DNA of 51,453 bases from a virus, in the IMG/VR virus record IMGVR_UViG_3300020195_000035, positions 1 through 51,453 of that record; one strand, 5' to 3'. The number at the start of each line of letters is the position of its first letter. Within the stretch, counting starts at the first letter, position 1. Of the stretch, positions 6,075 to 14,776 are shown piece after piece. Position numbers and translations under genes: made by a program. Below the pieces are notes generated by a model. It was not told where the DNA came from. It saw only the letters and a list, made by a program, of their open reading frames with translations, and did not search any database.

Positions 6075-6149
6075 CGCGGGTGGGGCTTTCGGGGGGAACC
6101 GAGTCTGCCGGACGTGGACAGCAGCGGCGAGAGCCACAGGAGATTTACG

Positions 6150-6536
6150 ATGAAAACCGCATTTGGGTACAATCGAACGCAACGCCTCACAGACCTACTT
6201 GCCAGCAACGAAGTAGAGGTTAATTGGGAAGATGATTTGACCAATTCGCAAGGATGGAAAATCATCCACACCACCATCGGAAAGCGCAATTGCCTCATAC
6301 TCGACATGGGAAAATTTGGGTATGAAGCGCACCCACAAGGGGATGCGGTTTTCTGCTCCCAAGGTTATAAAAGAGGGCCGGTAGGAGAAAGTCTAAGCCT
6401 ACCGACCCCCATCGGGGAACACCTATTCTTGACGTACTTTCACTTTGCCCGCCGCAATATCGTGCAGGAAATTGCCCTTGTTGGGATCGTTCGTGCTGAC
6501 CGTTCGGACAACTTCCTTTTTCCGCTGCGCCCCTGA
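6150..6536 (+). CDS. Hypothetical protein, 128 aa, convergent overlap with scaffold gene
   Basis: Unknown family. The ATG follows ACAGGAG in a leader copied from the preceding gene. The first 75 residues look like normal coding sequence. The C-terminal 40 residues are read antisense across the end of the scaffold gene and across its terminator. The true functional end may be earlier, or the frame may have been extended by loss of a stop. No promoter precedes it; it probably shares the transcript from 5773. Confidence 0.5.
   Translation: MKTAFGYNRTQRLTDLLASNEVEVNWEDDLTNSQGWKIIHTTIGKRNCLILDMGKFGYEAHPQGDAVFCSQGYKRGPVGESLSLPTPIGEHLFLTYFHFARRNIVQEIALVGIVRADRSDNFLFPLRP
6369..6404 (-). terminator. 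Intrinsic terminator of the leftward head operon
   Basis: On the minus strand CGGTAGG and CCTACCG (6379-6385 and 6398-6404) form a 7-bp stem followed after a short G/C stretch by TTTT (6369-6372). It lies just beyond the scaffold stop, inside the convergent 128-aa frame. Confidence 0.55.
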
Positions 6537-7265
6537 TCCCGTCGCACCCCCGCCCGTGCCCTGCTCGAAAAGATAGGAATTTGTGTTGACGAACATGGTT
6601 ACATAATCTTCCACGCTCGCCTTCTCACCCTTTTCGTTCATTATGTCGTCCCGGGCCGGGACAAGATTATCCTCATCGTCGGTCGTCCAATCTGACTTGA
6701 CGATCTTGAGGATATTGACCAGAGCCTTTTCTTTGGGCTGCGCTTTATCGGTGATGGCGCTGGTTAAGCGTTGGTCGATCAGCATGTCACGGTACTTGGT
6801 TCTGTAGCTGTTTGCCGTTTCTTCGGCCTTTTTACGGCCCGTGGCCTCTGCTGCAAGTTTGGCGTCCAGATTGTCGCGCATCGCCTTCGTGCGCTTGTTC
6901 AAAACACCGTCCCAATCCCCTTTCTTAATCAACTCCCCTTCCTCAGCCTTCCCAAGATTAGTTTCCAGTTCGGACAATTCCGCTGCGCGCTCAGGTGTTA
7001 ATTCCCCGAAACCCTTCAGTGTGCCAAGCAGCGCGGCCTTTTCCCTTTCCAGCTTCTTAGCTTCGCTGCGGTATCGATCCAGATCGGCACTCAGCTTCTT
7101 GCGGCTGCCCTTGTCCGCTTCCTCATCTTCTTCGGACTTCTTGGGCGCTCCATCAACGATCAACTCAAATTCACCATCATCGTTTTCTTCGTAGAAATCG
7201 TGAAGGTGTTCAGGCACATCATTTAGTGCCTTGATCTTCACAGCCAACTTCAATTTCTTTGCCAT
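6423..7265 (-). CDS. Capsid scaffolding protein, 280 aa
   Basis: Likely internal scaffold of the procapsid. Composition is typical: highly charged, Lys/Glu/Ala rich, with a long coiled coil from about residue 45 to 160, an acidic segment before it and a Gly-rich linker near residue 240. The position after portal and MuF genes is the usual scaffold slot. GGAG lies nine bases before the ATG. Unusually, no major capsid gene follows; a terminator and the convergent early region come next. A GP20-like minor structural protein is the alternative name for this kind of protein. Confidence 0.65.
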   Translation of the reverse strand: MAKKLKLAVKIKALNDVPEHLHDFYEENDDGEFELIVDGAPKKSEEDEEADKGSRKKLSADLDRYRSEAKKLEREKAALLGTLKGFGELTPERAAELSELETNLGKAEEGELIKKGDWDGVLNKRTKAMRDNLDAKLAAEATGRKKAEETANSYRTKYRDMLIDQRLTSAITDKAQPKEKALVNILKIVKSDWTTDDEDNLVPARDDIMNEKGEKASVEDYVTMFVNTNSYLFEQGTGGGATGSGAQRKKEVVRTVSTNDPNKGNFLHDIAAGKVKVRQE

Positions 7266-7343
7266 AACAAATACTCCGTAAAAGAGACTCCGTTTGATAC
7301 CACAGCCCTGATGTTAAATTTATGGCACTGGAATAGCAACCAA

Positions 7344-7541
7344 TTACATCCACATTTCAGGTGATATTGCCAAGCGGTTGCCCTTCTTTTCCCACCAGAT
7401 GCGGTAAGCTGCCGCCCACTGGGACATCATCTTTGGGGACAACCAGACCGTACCTTCAACGTCATAGGGCTGCTCGGACACATGCACATTGCGCCACGTT
7501 CCGTTTTTAAGGGGTAGCGTAACAATTAGTATTTTAATCAT
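7344..7541 (-). CDS. Hypothetical protein, 65 aa
   Basis: Small protein rich in tryptophan (six Trp), basic, no membrane span. Its ATG lies inside the end of the MuF gene (8-base overlap), so translation is probably coupled. Position between MuF and scaffold suggests a minor head role, but nothing in the sequence identifies it. About 78 bases without a gene separate it from the scaffold start. Confidence 0.55.
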   Translation of the reverse strand: MIKILIVTLPLKNGTWRNVHVSEQPYDVEGTVWLSPKMMSQWAAAYRIWWEKKGNRLAISPEMWM

Positions 7542-8676
7542 ACTTAGCCCTCAACTGCTTTAGCGTCAGAGGCTTCAAATCACGCGAGACAAATCCCTGT
7601 AGTTTTACCTCACCAGACTTCCAAAGCCGGTATCTATACTCCCCACCTAATACCCGCTTCTGGAACTCAGGCGACTTTGTTTTGAGCCACGTTTCATAAG
7701 TCAGACTAGCGGGCACTTGGCCGTCCATTGACGCTTGTGTGCTCTCCGGCACTTGATCCAGTTCGGGGATATTTAATCCAAGCAACTCAGACCACTTCTT
7801 AACCACGGGAGTCAAAACACAACGGCAGTTATAATGCAACGCGGGCCTACCGGGAAACCTTCCCCGGTAAGGTGAATCGGGCAATGGCTTGCCGGTTTTT
7901 AGATTCCACGCTCCCCCGGACAAGGCTTGGCATCGCGGACAAGTTCTGAAATCCAATGTGGCTTGCCACTGCCACCCATCCAGCACATCCGAATTCGCTT
8001 CGTAGGTGCGCTTCAGCACTTCGTTTGATACTGTCATCGTGGCGGTGCGCACCAGTGCATCCAGAGCACTGCGGGACATCTCTAGGATACCCCCCGTAAA
8101 CTCCCGAACAGTTCTGCGCCTGCCGTTTACCGTGACTGTCCTGCGCTTGCCGGTTGGACTGCCTCTTATGCGCCTAATGATCTGGGTGTTATCCTCTCCC
8201 AAAGCGATCCCTAGCCGCAGTTGTGTCATAAACGACTGCGTGATGTTGCTTGACTGTTTCGCCCACCAGACTCTGGCGGGCGAGTCTGTAATGGCAAGGT
8301 TGGTGATGAGCACTTCAATATCAAACGGGGTAAGCCCAAACTGGACAATCTGCGCGTTGAAAACAGCATTCATTACGTCGGCCAGCGCCCCGATCTCAAT
8401 CTTACCCAACTCAATCAGCCCGGCAGTCAGCCCAAGCGCCGCTGATCCAAGCGCTTGTGAGACAGCATCTTCAATCACCGGGCGGATTGCGACGGCACGA
8501 CTCAAACGTGCTTGCGCTGTTACCCCTGAAATGTCGGCTTGATCTATGATGCGCGAAACTTCTTCTCGCAACTCACTCAAAAAAATAAGCAACTCATTGC
8601 TTAAAGCATTGGCAACCGCCGCCACGTCAATTGCGTGGACAATCAGTGCATCCGCGAGATCATCATTAAATGCCAC
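7534..8676 (-). CDS. MuF-like minor head morphogenesis protein, 380 aa
   Basis: Belongs to the Mu gpF/SPP1 gp7 head-morphogenesis group, a minor capsid protein associated with the portal. The diagnostic C-terminal block is clear: ATLDFRTCPRCQALSG, then SPYRGRFPGRPALHYNCRC, with conserved Cys, His and Pro around residues 245-295. The N-terminal 200 residues are helical. The GTG start follows GGAAG near the portal stop. Gene order terminase-portal-MuF-scaffold is canonical. Confidence 0.85.
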   Translation of the reverse strand: MAFNDDLADALIVHAIDVAAVANALSNELLIFLSELREEVSRIIDQADISGVTAQARLSRAVAIRPVIEDAVSQALGSAALGLTAGLIELGKIEIGALADVMNAVFNAQIVQFGLTPFDIEVLITNLAITDSPARVWWAKQSSNITQSFMTQLRLGIALGEDNTQIIRRIRGSPTGKRRTVTVNGRRRTVREFTGGILEMSRSALDALVRTATMTVSNEVLKRTYEANSDVLDGWQWQATLDFRTCPRCQALSGGAWNLKTGKPLPDSPYRGRFPGRPALHYNCRCVLTPVVKKWSELLGLNIPELDQVPESTQASMDGQVPASLTYETWLKTKSPEFQKRVLGGEYRYRLWKSGEVKLQGFVSRDLKPLTLKQLRAKYD

Positions 8677-10224
8677 TTAAACTTCCACGGTAACGGACGT
8701 TGCATCATCAATTTTCTCATCCGCCGGGGAACGCCCTGAATTACCCGGAAGGCTTTCTTCATCACCCACCCCCGGCAGACTTGTAACCATCCCCGGCAAG
8801 GGCAAACCCTCTGCAATTCGTGCGCGCTCTTCTTCCGGCGTGGCATCGTCGGGGTAAGCCCCCATCTGCTGCAAGTTGTAAAACCAGACCTCAAACGACA
8901 TCCCGCCGCTCTGATAGGCGTTGAACAACGCCATGAGGCGTTGGGAATCAATGACACGCACACCAAAGTCATTGTTTAATCGTATGTTGATTTCTTCCTG
9001 ATTGACCTTGCTGCTCCAATCACACAACCACCACACCACATTCGTCATACCCTCTGAAACTGTGTCGGCAATGCCCCCCAACGTGGCGTGCTCCCCGGCT
9101 TGCCGCAACAACACGGTTGCCGTGGCTTCACTTTCCTTAAAGCGTTCTTCAAGCATTCTCCCACCCGCGATTGCCATTAAGCGCTCTTTGTCGGCCAGAC
9201 CATCCCGCAAAGAAGCTATTCCAGCACCCGTGAATTCAAGCAGCATGGCCCGTGCCTCTGGATTGCTTAACTTCCACGCAGACCCCGGCCCCATCTTCAG
9301 TGTGCTGGTGTCTATGTTATCCACGCCCGTTAAAACGGGCGTAGGCAGTGCTGTATAATGTCGCCCGTGCTCAAGATCAGCACTCGTTCGATAGTGAGAC
9401 AAGTTGATATTAACCAGATCAAGCAAGGGGGGCTTGCTCGGCTGTGTGGCAAGATCGCGCGAGTTTACAAACTGAAATGGAATGAAGTCGAACGTGCCCC
9501 CTTTATTACGCTGCGGGACAATTTCACTGATTACTTTCCACGCATCTTCATGCTGCTTCGTTAAGCGCCCACTTACCGCCAGATCATCAATGTTGGTGAC
9601 TTTGTGCCAGAGCCTTTGTTTGTAAACACCATCTTCAAGCACAAGTTCGCGGTAACGGCACACAACGTCATGCGTAAAGGGATCGTCTGCGCTGCGCTCG
9701 CTGACGTATTCTTCCAACACCACCAAGATCGGACGCTCCACGCCATCAATAATTTCAAAATCCCAATTTATGATTTCTTCGGCTTTGTAAAGAATGGCAT
9801 ACGGATAAACGACATCTGCATCGCCCGACTCATTTAATGTGGCATCAACCAGAATGCCCGCCCTGCCCGTAGTGAGCACTTCATCCACTACGTTCTTGGA
9901 AAACAACTCGACGCTTTCCCCCCGTCGCCCCATGTACTTCAGATCATCCGCGTTTGCTTCAGGGTATCTATTCTGCATCTTGCGCCGGAAAATAGCACCG
10001 GACAATCCAAGAATGGTTCGCCCCGCTGCACCATAAAACATGGCGCGCGTAACGTATGCTCCATATTCCTCAGCGCTCTGCCCCGACAATCGCGGCAGAT
10101 AGGCTTCACCGGCAGATTTGATGGCTTCCTCTCCCTCAACGGCGTCACGGCACTTTACCCAGAGGGGATATTTGGCTTCATAATCAGGGTGTTTTGCGTC
10201 AACATTAAAACCCATATCAATCAC
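8677..10224 (-). CDS. Portal protein (DUF4055 type), 515 aa
   Basis: Forms the dodecameric portal ring at the capsid vertex. The N-terminus carries the DUF4055 signature (AYLPRLSGQSAEEYGAYVTR, then a GAAGRTILGLSGAIFRR segment near residue 70). A domain around residues 260-300 reads LATQPSKPPLLDLVNINLSH, followed by TPVLTGVD. The C-terminal 60 residues are acidic and Pro/Gly rich. The GTG start overlaps the stop of the DUF6527 gene, so the two are coupled. Confidence 0.85.
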   Translation of the reverse strand: MIDMGFNVDAKHPDYEAKYPLWVKCRDAVEGEEAIKSAGEAYLPRLSGQSAEEYGAYVTRAMFYGAAGRTILGLSGAIFRRKMQNRYPEANADDLKYMGRRGESVELFSKNVVDEVLTTGRAGILVDATLNESGDADVVYPYAILYKAEEIINWDFEIIDGVERPILVVLEEYVSERSADDPFTHDVVCRYRELVLEDGVYKQRLWHKVTNIDDLAVSGRLTKQHEDAWKVISEIVPQRNKGGTFDFIPFQFVNSRDLATQPSKPPLLDLVNINLSHYRTSADLEHGRHYTALPTPVLTGVDNIDTSTLKMGPGSAWKLSNPEARAMLLEFTGAGIASLRDGLADKERLMAIAGGRMLEERFKESEATATVLLRQAGEHATLGGIADTVSEGMTNVVWWLCDWSSKVNQEEINIRLNNDFGVRVIDSQRLMALFNAYQSGGMSFEVWFYNLQQMGAYPDDATPEEERARIAEGLPLPGMVTSLPGVGDEESLPGNSGRSPADEKIDDATSVTVEV

Positions 10225-10574
10225 CAGCCTTCGGTTTTCCGCAGACCCGCGTAATACAGAATTGCCGCTTCATCGAACGCGAGCATGGGCATAGATCGCT
10301 CTCGAAAGTTATGTGTACAGTCAGAACAATAGTAAATTTGACCCGCCGACACAATGAAGTGACACCGGCTGCTCATTAGGCCCGGTCGATGATCCTTCAT
10401 ATCCGGCTGATTGCACGCTTCATTCATGGAAGGTGAAAAGGTCGGGTGATCCAGAGAGCCATTAAATGACCACCGCGCGCCGGGCTTGCCTGCTTTCGGA
10501 AAACAATGATACCCACACCCTTTGTTGTGACAGAGAATCATCCAACTGTCTTTGGTTTCAACGACTAGCTGCAT
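10221..10574 (-). CDS. DUF6527-like protein, 117 aa
   Basis: Matches by eye the pattern I associate with the DUF6527 family: Trp-x-Phe-Asn-Gly-Ser-Leu-Asp-x-Pro-Thr-Phe-Ser-Pro-Ser, then RCHFIVSAGQIYYCSDCTH. The family is common near phage terminases; function is unknown. Several Cys/His pairs (CHNKGCGYHC near the N-terminus, CSDCTH near residue 84) suggest metal binding. It sits between large terminase and portal, with the start right after the terminase stop and GGGAG upstream. Confidence 0.7.
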   Translation of the reverse strand: MQLVVETKDSWMILCHNKGCGYHCFPKAGKPGARWSFNGSLDHPTFSPSMNEACNQPDMKDHRPGLMSSRCHFIVSAGQIYYCSDCTHNFRERSMPMLAFDEAAILYYAGLRKTEGW

Positions 10575-10576
10575 AA

Positions 10577-12382
10577 CTAAACTCCCGCCGTGTTGATGAC
10601 TTCCATAACATCCTTAGTAACAGGGTATAGATAAGCGACGGGATAGGAAAAGCACGCGCACAAGTGTTCGAGTTGGCGCTGCTTGTGCAGATTTTCATGG
10701 GAAAGCTGATTCAAGTGTGAGTCCAGCTTTTTGCAATTTATATCAATGGTCAGCGTGGGGTTGCTCCCCGGTCTGACGTGAAACTTTCCGTTCACGGCGT
10801 TGTACCGATCGCGCAGATTCGGATTGGATGAAGGGGCGCAAATGTTAAATCCTGCGTTTCGGATGTACCAGAAGTCAGAGCGTCCGCCCGCACTTCGGCG
10901 ATTTCCACCCGTGGCATCCGGGTAAATGTTTTGCAGCTTACCACCGAATCGATCGCGCAACACTTGGCACAGATATTCCGTATCCGCGTTCGGAAGTTCG
11001 TACTCTTTGAAAAAGTGCATGTGGTTGCCCTGCCGCCAGAACACGGCGGCAGTCATCGGGTTTACATTGAAATCCATCCCACAACCAAGCTCACAATCTT
11101 CCGGCATTGGAAGGGATACTCTGTGGATATGCTTTTTGTAGCCGTAAAAAATCAAGCCCGTGCTCAGGTTTATGAAGTTGCCTTCAACGTAGGCTTGCTG
11201 CGCTCTATCATCCAGCGACGATTGAAGCCGTGATAGATAAATCTCTGACAGGGCTTTGTTGCTGTAGGTCGGGGCATGAACCGTGCCCACATCAAACTTC
11301 TCTTTCAGTTCCCCCTCACACAAATCGTATCCCCACCCCATTTCGGGTGTTCCAACTATGTTTATTTCCAACTTTTTGGCGCTGGGGGCGCGAACACGGG
11401 CCACCATCTGATTAAACACTTCGACGGGCATCATAAATGCTTCATCAAGTGTGGCCGCTGCCAGATTGGGGCCACGCAATGAGAGCGAGTTTTCGCCGGA
11501 CAATACATAAATCAGCGCATCCCGCCCCCGATAGTTGATTTTCAATTCGTGGGTTGTTGAGTTGTATCGCCACTTGAACTTCGGGCCTAACGCCCGCTCT
11601 TTCCCCGCAAGCAATCCCTGCAATGTCGGTATGGTTGTTTTGCGCGCAAGAGGAAAGGCGGGTGAGACAATCGCTACAGGCCACGGTGCATTTTCAAGTG
11701 CTAGTGAGATTGTGCGCTTACAGGCGGAAAACGATTTACCGCTGTTGTGATGCCAGATGCCCTGCGCTAAATAATTAGCTGGCCCCGGAACAGTCAAATC
11801 ATAAAATGTACCCGGCCCTAAGTTTTCCAGCTTTACAATGCCGCGCCATCTGCTTGTGTGAGAGTCACGGGAAGCCGTTCTGATTTGTGCGCCATTGGAA
11901 AGACAAGATAAAGGAAGCCAACCTGAGCGTGTGAGAAACTTATGCTGCTTCGTAACCGTTACCGTTTTTCCATCACTTAACGTAACCCGCCATAAGTCCG
12001 CAACACCTTTAACGAAGGGTGCCGTTGCCCACCGCACTTTTGTTTGTCCATCTTGCATTAAAGACAGAACGCGGATTGATTTTCCGATCTCAGATAATTC
12101 CTGCGTAGTTTTCTCATTCCCCGTCGTGGGATCGAGTATTAGCGTTTCCGCAGAAACGCAGCCGTACCCGCCGACGAAGCACCGTATGTAGTTGGGAAGA
12201 TTCCACCAGACGCGCTGTGGTTCCCACATGCCGCCCACTTCAATTTCGCCCGTGTCTGACATGACCGGATCAGCGGTACGCCATAGACCCACCTTACCCG
12301 ATTGCAGCTTCGGAGTAGGTTTGTCGATTGCGGACATCCATAGATCGAAGGTGTCCCGCGTTTCGCCTATTGATAATTGCAC
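10577..12382 (-). CDS. terL: Terminase large subunit with mini-intein, 601 aa (462 mature)
   Basis: Packaging motor ATPase/nuclease. Once the insert at residues 75-213 is removed, the sequence joins into a perfect Walker A loop (GGYG + SGKS). Walker B is ATLDEAF. The nuclease domain shows GMDFNVNP and IYPDATGG with the expected catalytic aspartates. GTG is the likely start; the ribosome site is weak. Activity requires protein splicing, because the intein divides the ATP-binding loop. It follows the small terminase and precedes DUF6527 and portal. Confidence 0.9.
   Translation of the reverse strand: MQLSIGETRDTFDLWMSAIDKPTPKLQSGKVGLWRTADPVMSDTGEIEVGGMWEPQRVWWNLPNYIRCFVGGYGCVSAETLILDPTTGNEKTTQELSEIGKSIRVLSLMQDGQTKVRWATAPFVKGVADLWRVTLSDGKTVTVTKQHKFLTRSGWLPLSCLSNGAQIRTASRDSHTSRWRGIVKLENLGPGTFYDLTVPGPANYLAQGIWHHNSGKSFSACKRTISLALENAPWPVAIVSPAFPLARKTTIPTLQGLLAGKERALGPKFKWRYNSTTHELKINYRGRDALIYVLSGENSLSLRGPNLAAATLDEAFMMPVEVFNQMVARVRAPSAKKLEINIVGTPEMGWGYDLCEGELKEKFDVGTVHAPTYSNKALSEIYLSRLQSSLDDRAQQAYVEGNFINLSTGLIFYGYKKHIHRVSLPMPEDCELGCGMDFNVNPMTAAVFWRQGNHMHFFKEYELPNADTEYLCQVLRDRFGGKLQNIYPDATGGNRRSAGGRSDFWYIRNAGFNICAPSSNPNLRDRYNAVNGKFHVRPGSNPTLTIDINCKKLDSHLNQLSHENLHKQRQLEHLCACFSYPVAYLYPVTKDVMEVINTAGV
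11744..12160 (-). mobile_element. Mini-intein, 139 aa, in TerL Walker A loop
   Basis: Block A begins with Cys1 (CVSAETLILD). Block B has TVTKQHKFL with the TxxH histidine. Block F reads TFYDLTVPGPANYLAQGI. The end is Trp-His-His-Asn followed by extein Ser (+1), matching the conserved penultimate His and terminal Asn. At 139 residues there is no space for a homing endonuclease, so this is a minimal splicing domain. Residues Cys1, block-B His, terminal His-Asn and +1 Ser are all present, so splicing is expected to be active. Confidence 0.9.
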
Positions 12383-12397
12383 GGGAAAACCGCCCGA

Positions 12398-12853
12398 TCA
12401 GAGGAACTTGTCATCACCGCTGTAATCTTCATTGCTGCTGACCTGCTCGTACCGACCGAAATTACGCCGGTCACGTCGATCCAGAATGGTCATTTCGCGC
12501 GGCCACATGCGCGACTTGTGCATCTTGGTGATGATGCGCTTTTTGTATCCGGCAAATGCACGCCGGATTTCAACTACCAGACGCCCGAAGATTTCATCCT
12601 CAGCCGGTGTGAAATTAGCTTCGATGTATTGCTTGCCCCGTGTAGTCCACCGATAGAACGTGGATTGCCAGATGCCCAAGTAATCACAGATCGTATCAGC
12701 AGGCAATCCCTTGAGCGTCAAGTCAACAATTGCAGCAATCAATTCTTTGTCCAGCTTTCTGCGCGTGACTGCGGCACCCGGTTTACTATACGCATCATCT
12801 TCCGGGCTTTTAAGTTTCGTCTTTGGGCGCTTGTGGTTTGGCTTGAACGACAT
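12398..12853 (-). CDS. terS: Terminase small subunit, 151 aa
   Basis: DNA-recognition subunit of the packaging motor. Residues about 35-70 form a helix-turn-helix (DLTLKGLPADTICDYLGIWQ, then STFYRWTTRG), typical of TerS and of homeodomain-like phage proteins. The C-terminal half is basic and helical, suitable for oligomerisation. It lies directly upstream of TerL in the same direction. No good ribosome site is visible before the ATG. Confidence 0.75.
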   Translation of the reverse strand: MSFKPNHKRPKTKLKSPEDDAYSKPGAAVTRRKLDKELIAAIVDLTLKGLPADTICDYLGIWQSTFYRWTTRGKQYIEANFTPAEDEIFGRLVVEIRRAFAGYKKRIITKMHKSRMWPREMTILDRRDRRNFGRYEQVSSNEDYSGDDKFL

Positions 12854-12883
12854 GAACTGATGATAAACCGCTCATGTGCGATG

Positions 12884-14773
12884 TCAATCGTTTGCCAAAT
12901 CCCCTATTACTGCGCGCGCTACACTACTGCCCGATTCATCGCGGGTAACAATGAATCGATCATCGAACCCCACATGGGCAAATGCCCGATGGTCAACTAG
13001 GTACGTTGACCTGCTTGTACGCTTCACCCGCCTTGCAAAATAATCGATTAAATCCGCAATGCCTTCTTCAGATAAAAACGCAGTAGGCTCATCAAACACG
13101 TCCAGATCAAAATTGCTCTGTGTCTGCTCGCGTATCAACTCAGCCATGCCGATAGCCCCGGCAATTCGCAAGCGCTGTGTCTCGCCACCGCTCCACGATT
13201 CCCACGGTACGGCAGTTTCATTCTCAGGCGATTTTACAAAGACGTGAAAGCCCCGGCTCATCGTCCCCGCCTGCGTTTCCCGCTGGACATCAAAGCTGAC
13301 TGTCCAATCGTCCAAACCGAGATCGACAAGGGCGCTGTTCACGCTGATTTGCAACTTCAGCAACAGCCGATCAATCAACCACAAACGCAACTGGCGAAAG
13401 CCCTTGCCCCAGTATTCCAAAAGCGAGCGCTTCCATGTCAGCTTCCGGCAAGTACGGACAACCCGCAGCGCCCTAGCTTTTTTGATCCGCCGCCGGTTGA
13501 TCGCCTTCCTCAGCCGGGCACGCAGCTTGTCAGCGTCCGTTTGTGTCACTTTTCCTAGTTGGGCGGTGTTCCAGTCGATTTTAGCCTTCAAAGCGTTCCT
13601 GCGCTCGCGTAGGCCGGTTGCCCGCTTCCGTAATTTGGCTAAATGATCTTCTCGCAATCCCAAAGTAACATCAGCCTCATTAGCTTCGTCGTCCAAAGCA
13701 GCCAGAGCTTCCTTTGCCCGCCGCAACCCCCTTAGGGCGTGTACCTTTTCTGTCTCGACAAACTGCCAATCAACATCCCAGCGCTTGACCGTGGGGGCCA
13801 CCGCTTGCTTGGTCAAGCCCTGCCCGCAAGTAGGGCAGTCGCCCTTCAAGGCTTGCAGGTCGTTGATCTTGTCATCAATTTGCGACATATCGCGCTTGCA
13901 CGCTTTCACAGCTTCACGGTGCTGGTTGATGGCGTCTTTCACCTTCTGCCGCTCACCCTCAATCCGATTCAAGTCCTTTTCGTAGTCCTCTGCCTTGCTC
14001 TCAACCCAATTGACCTTATCAGACAACTTACCTTCCTGAATACGCAGCAGATCAAACTCGGCCTGATCTTTGTCGAGAGCTTCCTGAATCTCATCAACAT
14101 GAACTTGCTTTGTTCGCCGGAACTCCGCAATGTCAGCTTTCAATTCCACAATCGAGCGAGTCAACTCATCCACGACCGCCAAGTGTGTCGCTTGCCGCCC
14201 TTCCAACTTTAACAACGCTTGTGTTTTGAATGACGCCATTTGCGTGGCGCGCTTGGCGGCATCCACCCATTTATTAAGATTCAGCGCAGAGGAAAATAAC
14301 TCCAACTTCTGTGAAGCGGTCAGATCAAAAAAATACTTATTGAACTGCCCCATGAGAACGGTCAGTAAGAACGCTTCGTAATTGCACCCAATGATGCGCT
14401 CAAGTTGTTCCTGTGAAATCCTCTCCGGCTGCGCTCCATGCTTACGCAGCGTGAGGGTGTTGGGCTTATACGTTCTGCGTACAGTTAAAAATTGTTTCCT
14501 TCCAGCGCGGAATGTAAATGATACCGAAGTGTTCTCATTACACTGCCATGATTTGACACTAGGGCCACGAAGCCCGCGTGCTGTTTTGTCGTAAAGGCAG
14601 TACAGCAGAGCGTCCCACAACGACGACTTACCAACGGCGTTGCCCCCAAGCCGGGGCTTCATCAGATTCTTACCCGTAATCAAAAACAAACCACGCTTGC
14701 GACTGAACGCAAACTTAGTCTTTCGCGAGTAAGACTTGAACCCCTGAATTGTGAGGCTTCTTGGCTCAATCAT
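12884..14773 (-). CDS. SbcC/Rad50-like (gp46-like) ATPase, 629 aa
   Basis: ABC-type ATPase subunit of a two-subunit DNA exonuclease. The N-terminus GFKSYSRK is followed by Walker A GGNAVGKSS (about residues 43-51). A long coiled coil is interrupted at residues 313-316 by the zinc hook CPTC. The C-terminal lobe carries the ABC signature WSGGETQRLRIAGA and Walker B LDVFDEPT. Its partner nuclease is encoded immediately upstream (3-base gap). The pair resembles T4 gp46/gp47, which resect DNA ends for recombination-dependent replication. Confidence 0.9.
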   Translation of the reverse strand: MIEPRSLTIQGFKSYSRKTKFAFSRKRGLFLITGKNLMKPRLGGNAVGKSSLWDALLYCLYDKTARGLRGPSVKSWQCNENTSVSFTFRAGRKQFLTVRRTYKPNTLTLRKHGAQPERISQEQLERIIGCNYEAFLLTVLMGQFNKYFFDLTASQKLELFSSALNLNKWVDAAKRATQMASFKTQALLKLEGRQATHLAVVDELTRSIVELKADIAEFRRTKQVHVDEIQEALDKDQAEFDLLRIQEGKLSDKVNWVESKAEDYEKDLNRIEGERQKVKDAINQHREAVKACKRDMSQIDDKINDLQALKGDCPTCGQGLTKQAVAPTVKRWDVDWQFVETEKVHALRGLRRAKEALAALDDEANEADVTLGLREDHLAKLRKRATGLRERRNALKAKIDWNTAQLGKVTQTDADKLRARLRKAINRRRIKKARALRVVRTCRKLTWKRSLLEYWGKGFRQLRLWLIDRLLLKLQISVNSALVDLGLDDWTVSFDVQRETQAGTMSRGFHVFVKSPENETAVPWESWSGGETQRLRIAGAIGMAELIREQTQSNFDLDVFDEPTAFLSEEGIADLIDYFARRVKRTSRSTYLVDHRAFAHVGFDDRFIVTRDESGSSVARAVIGDLAND

Positions 14774-14776
14774 TTA

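Noticed and set aside
12377-13000. 207-aa plus-strand gene
   Set aside because: It lies antisense to terminase small subunit and SbcC, which have clear motifs; no ribosome site.
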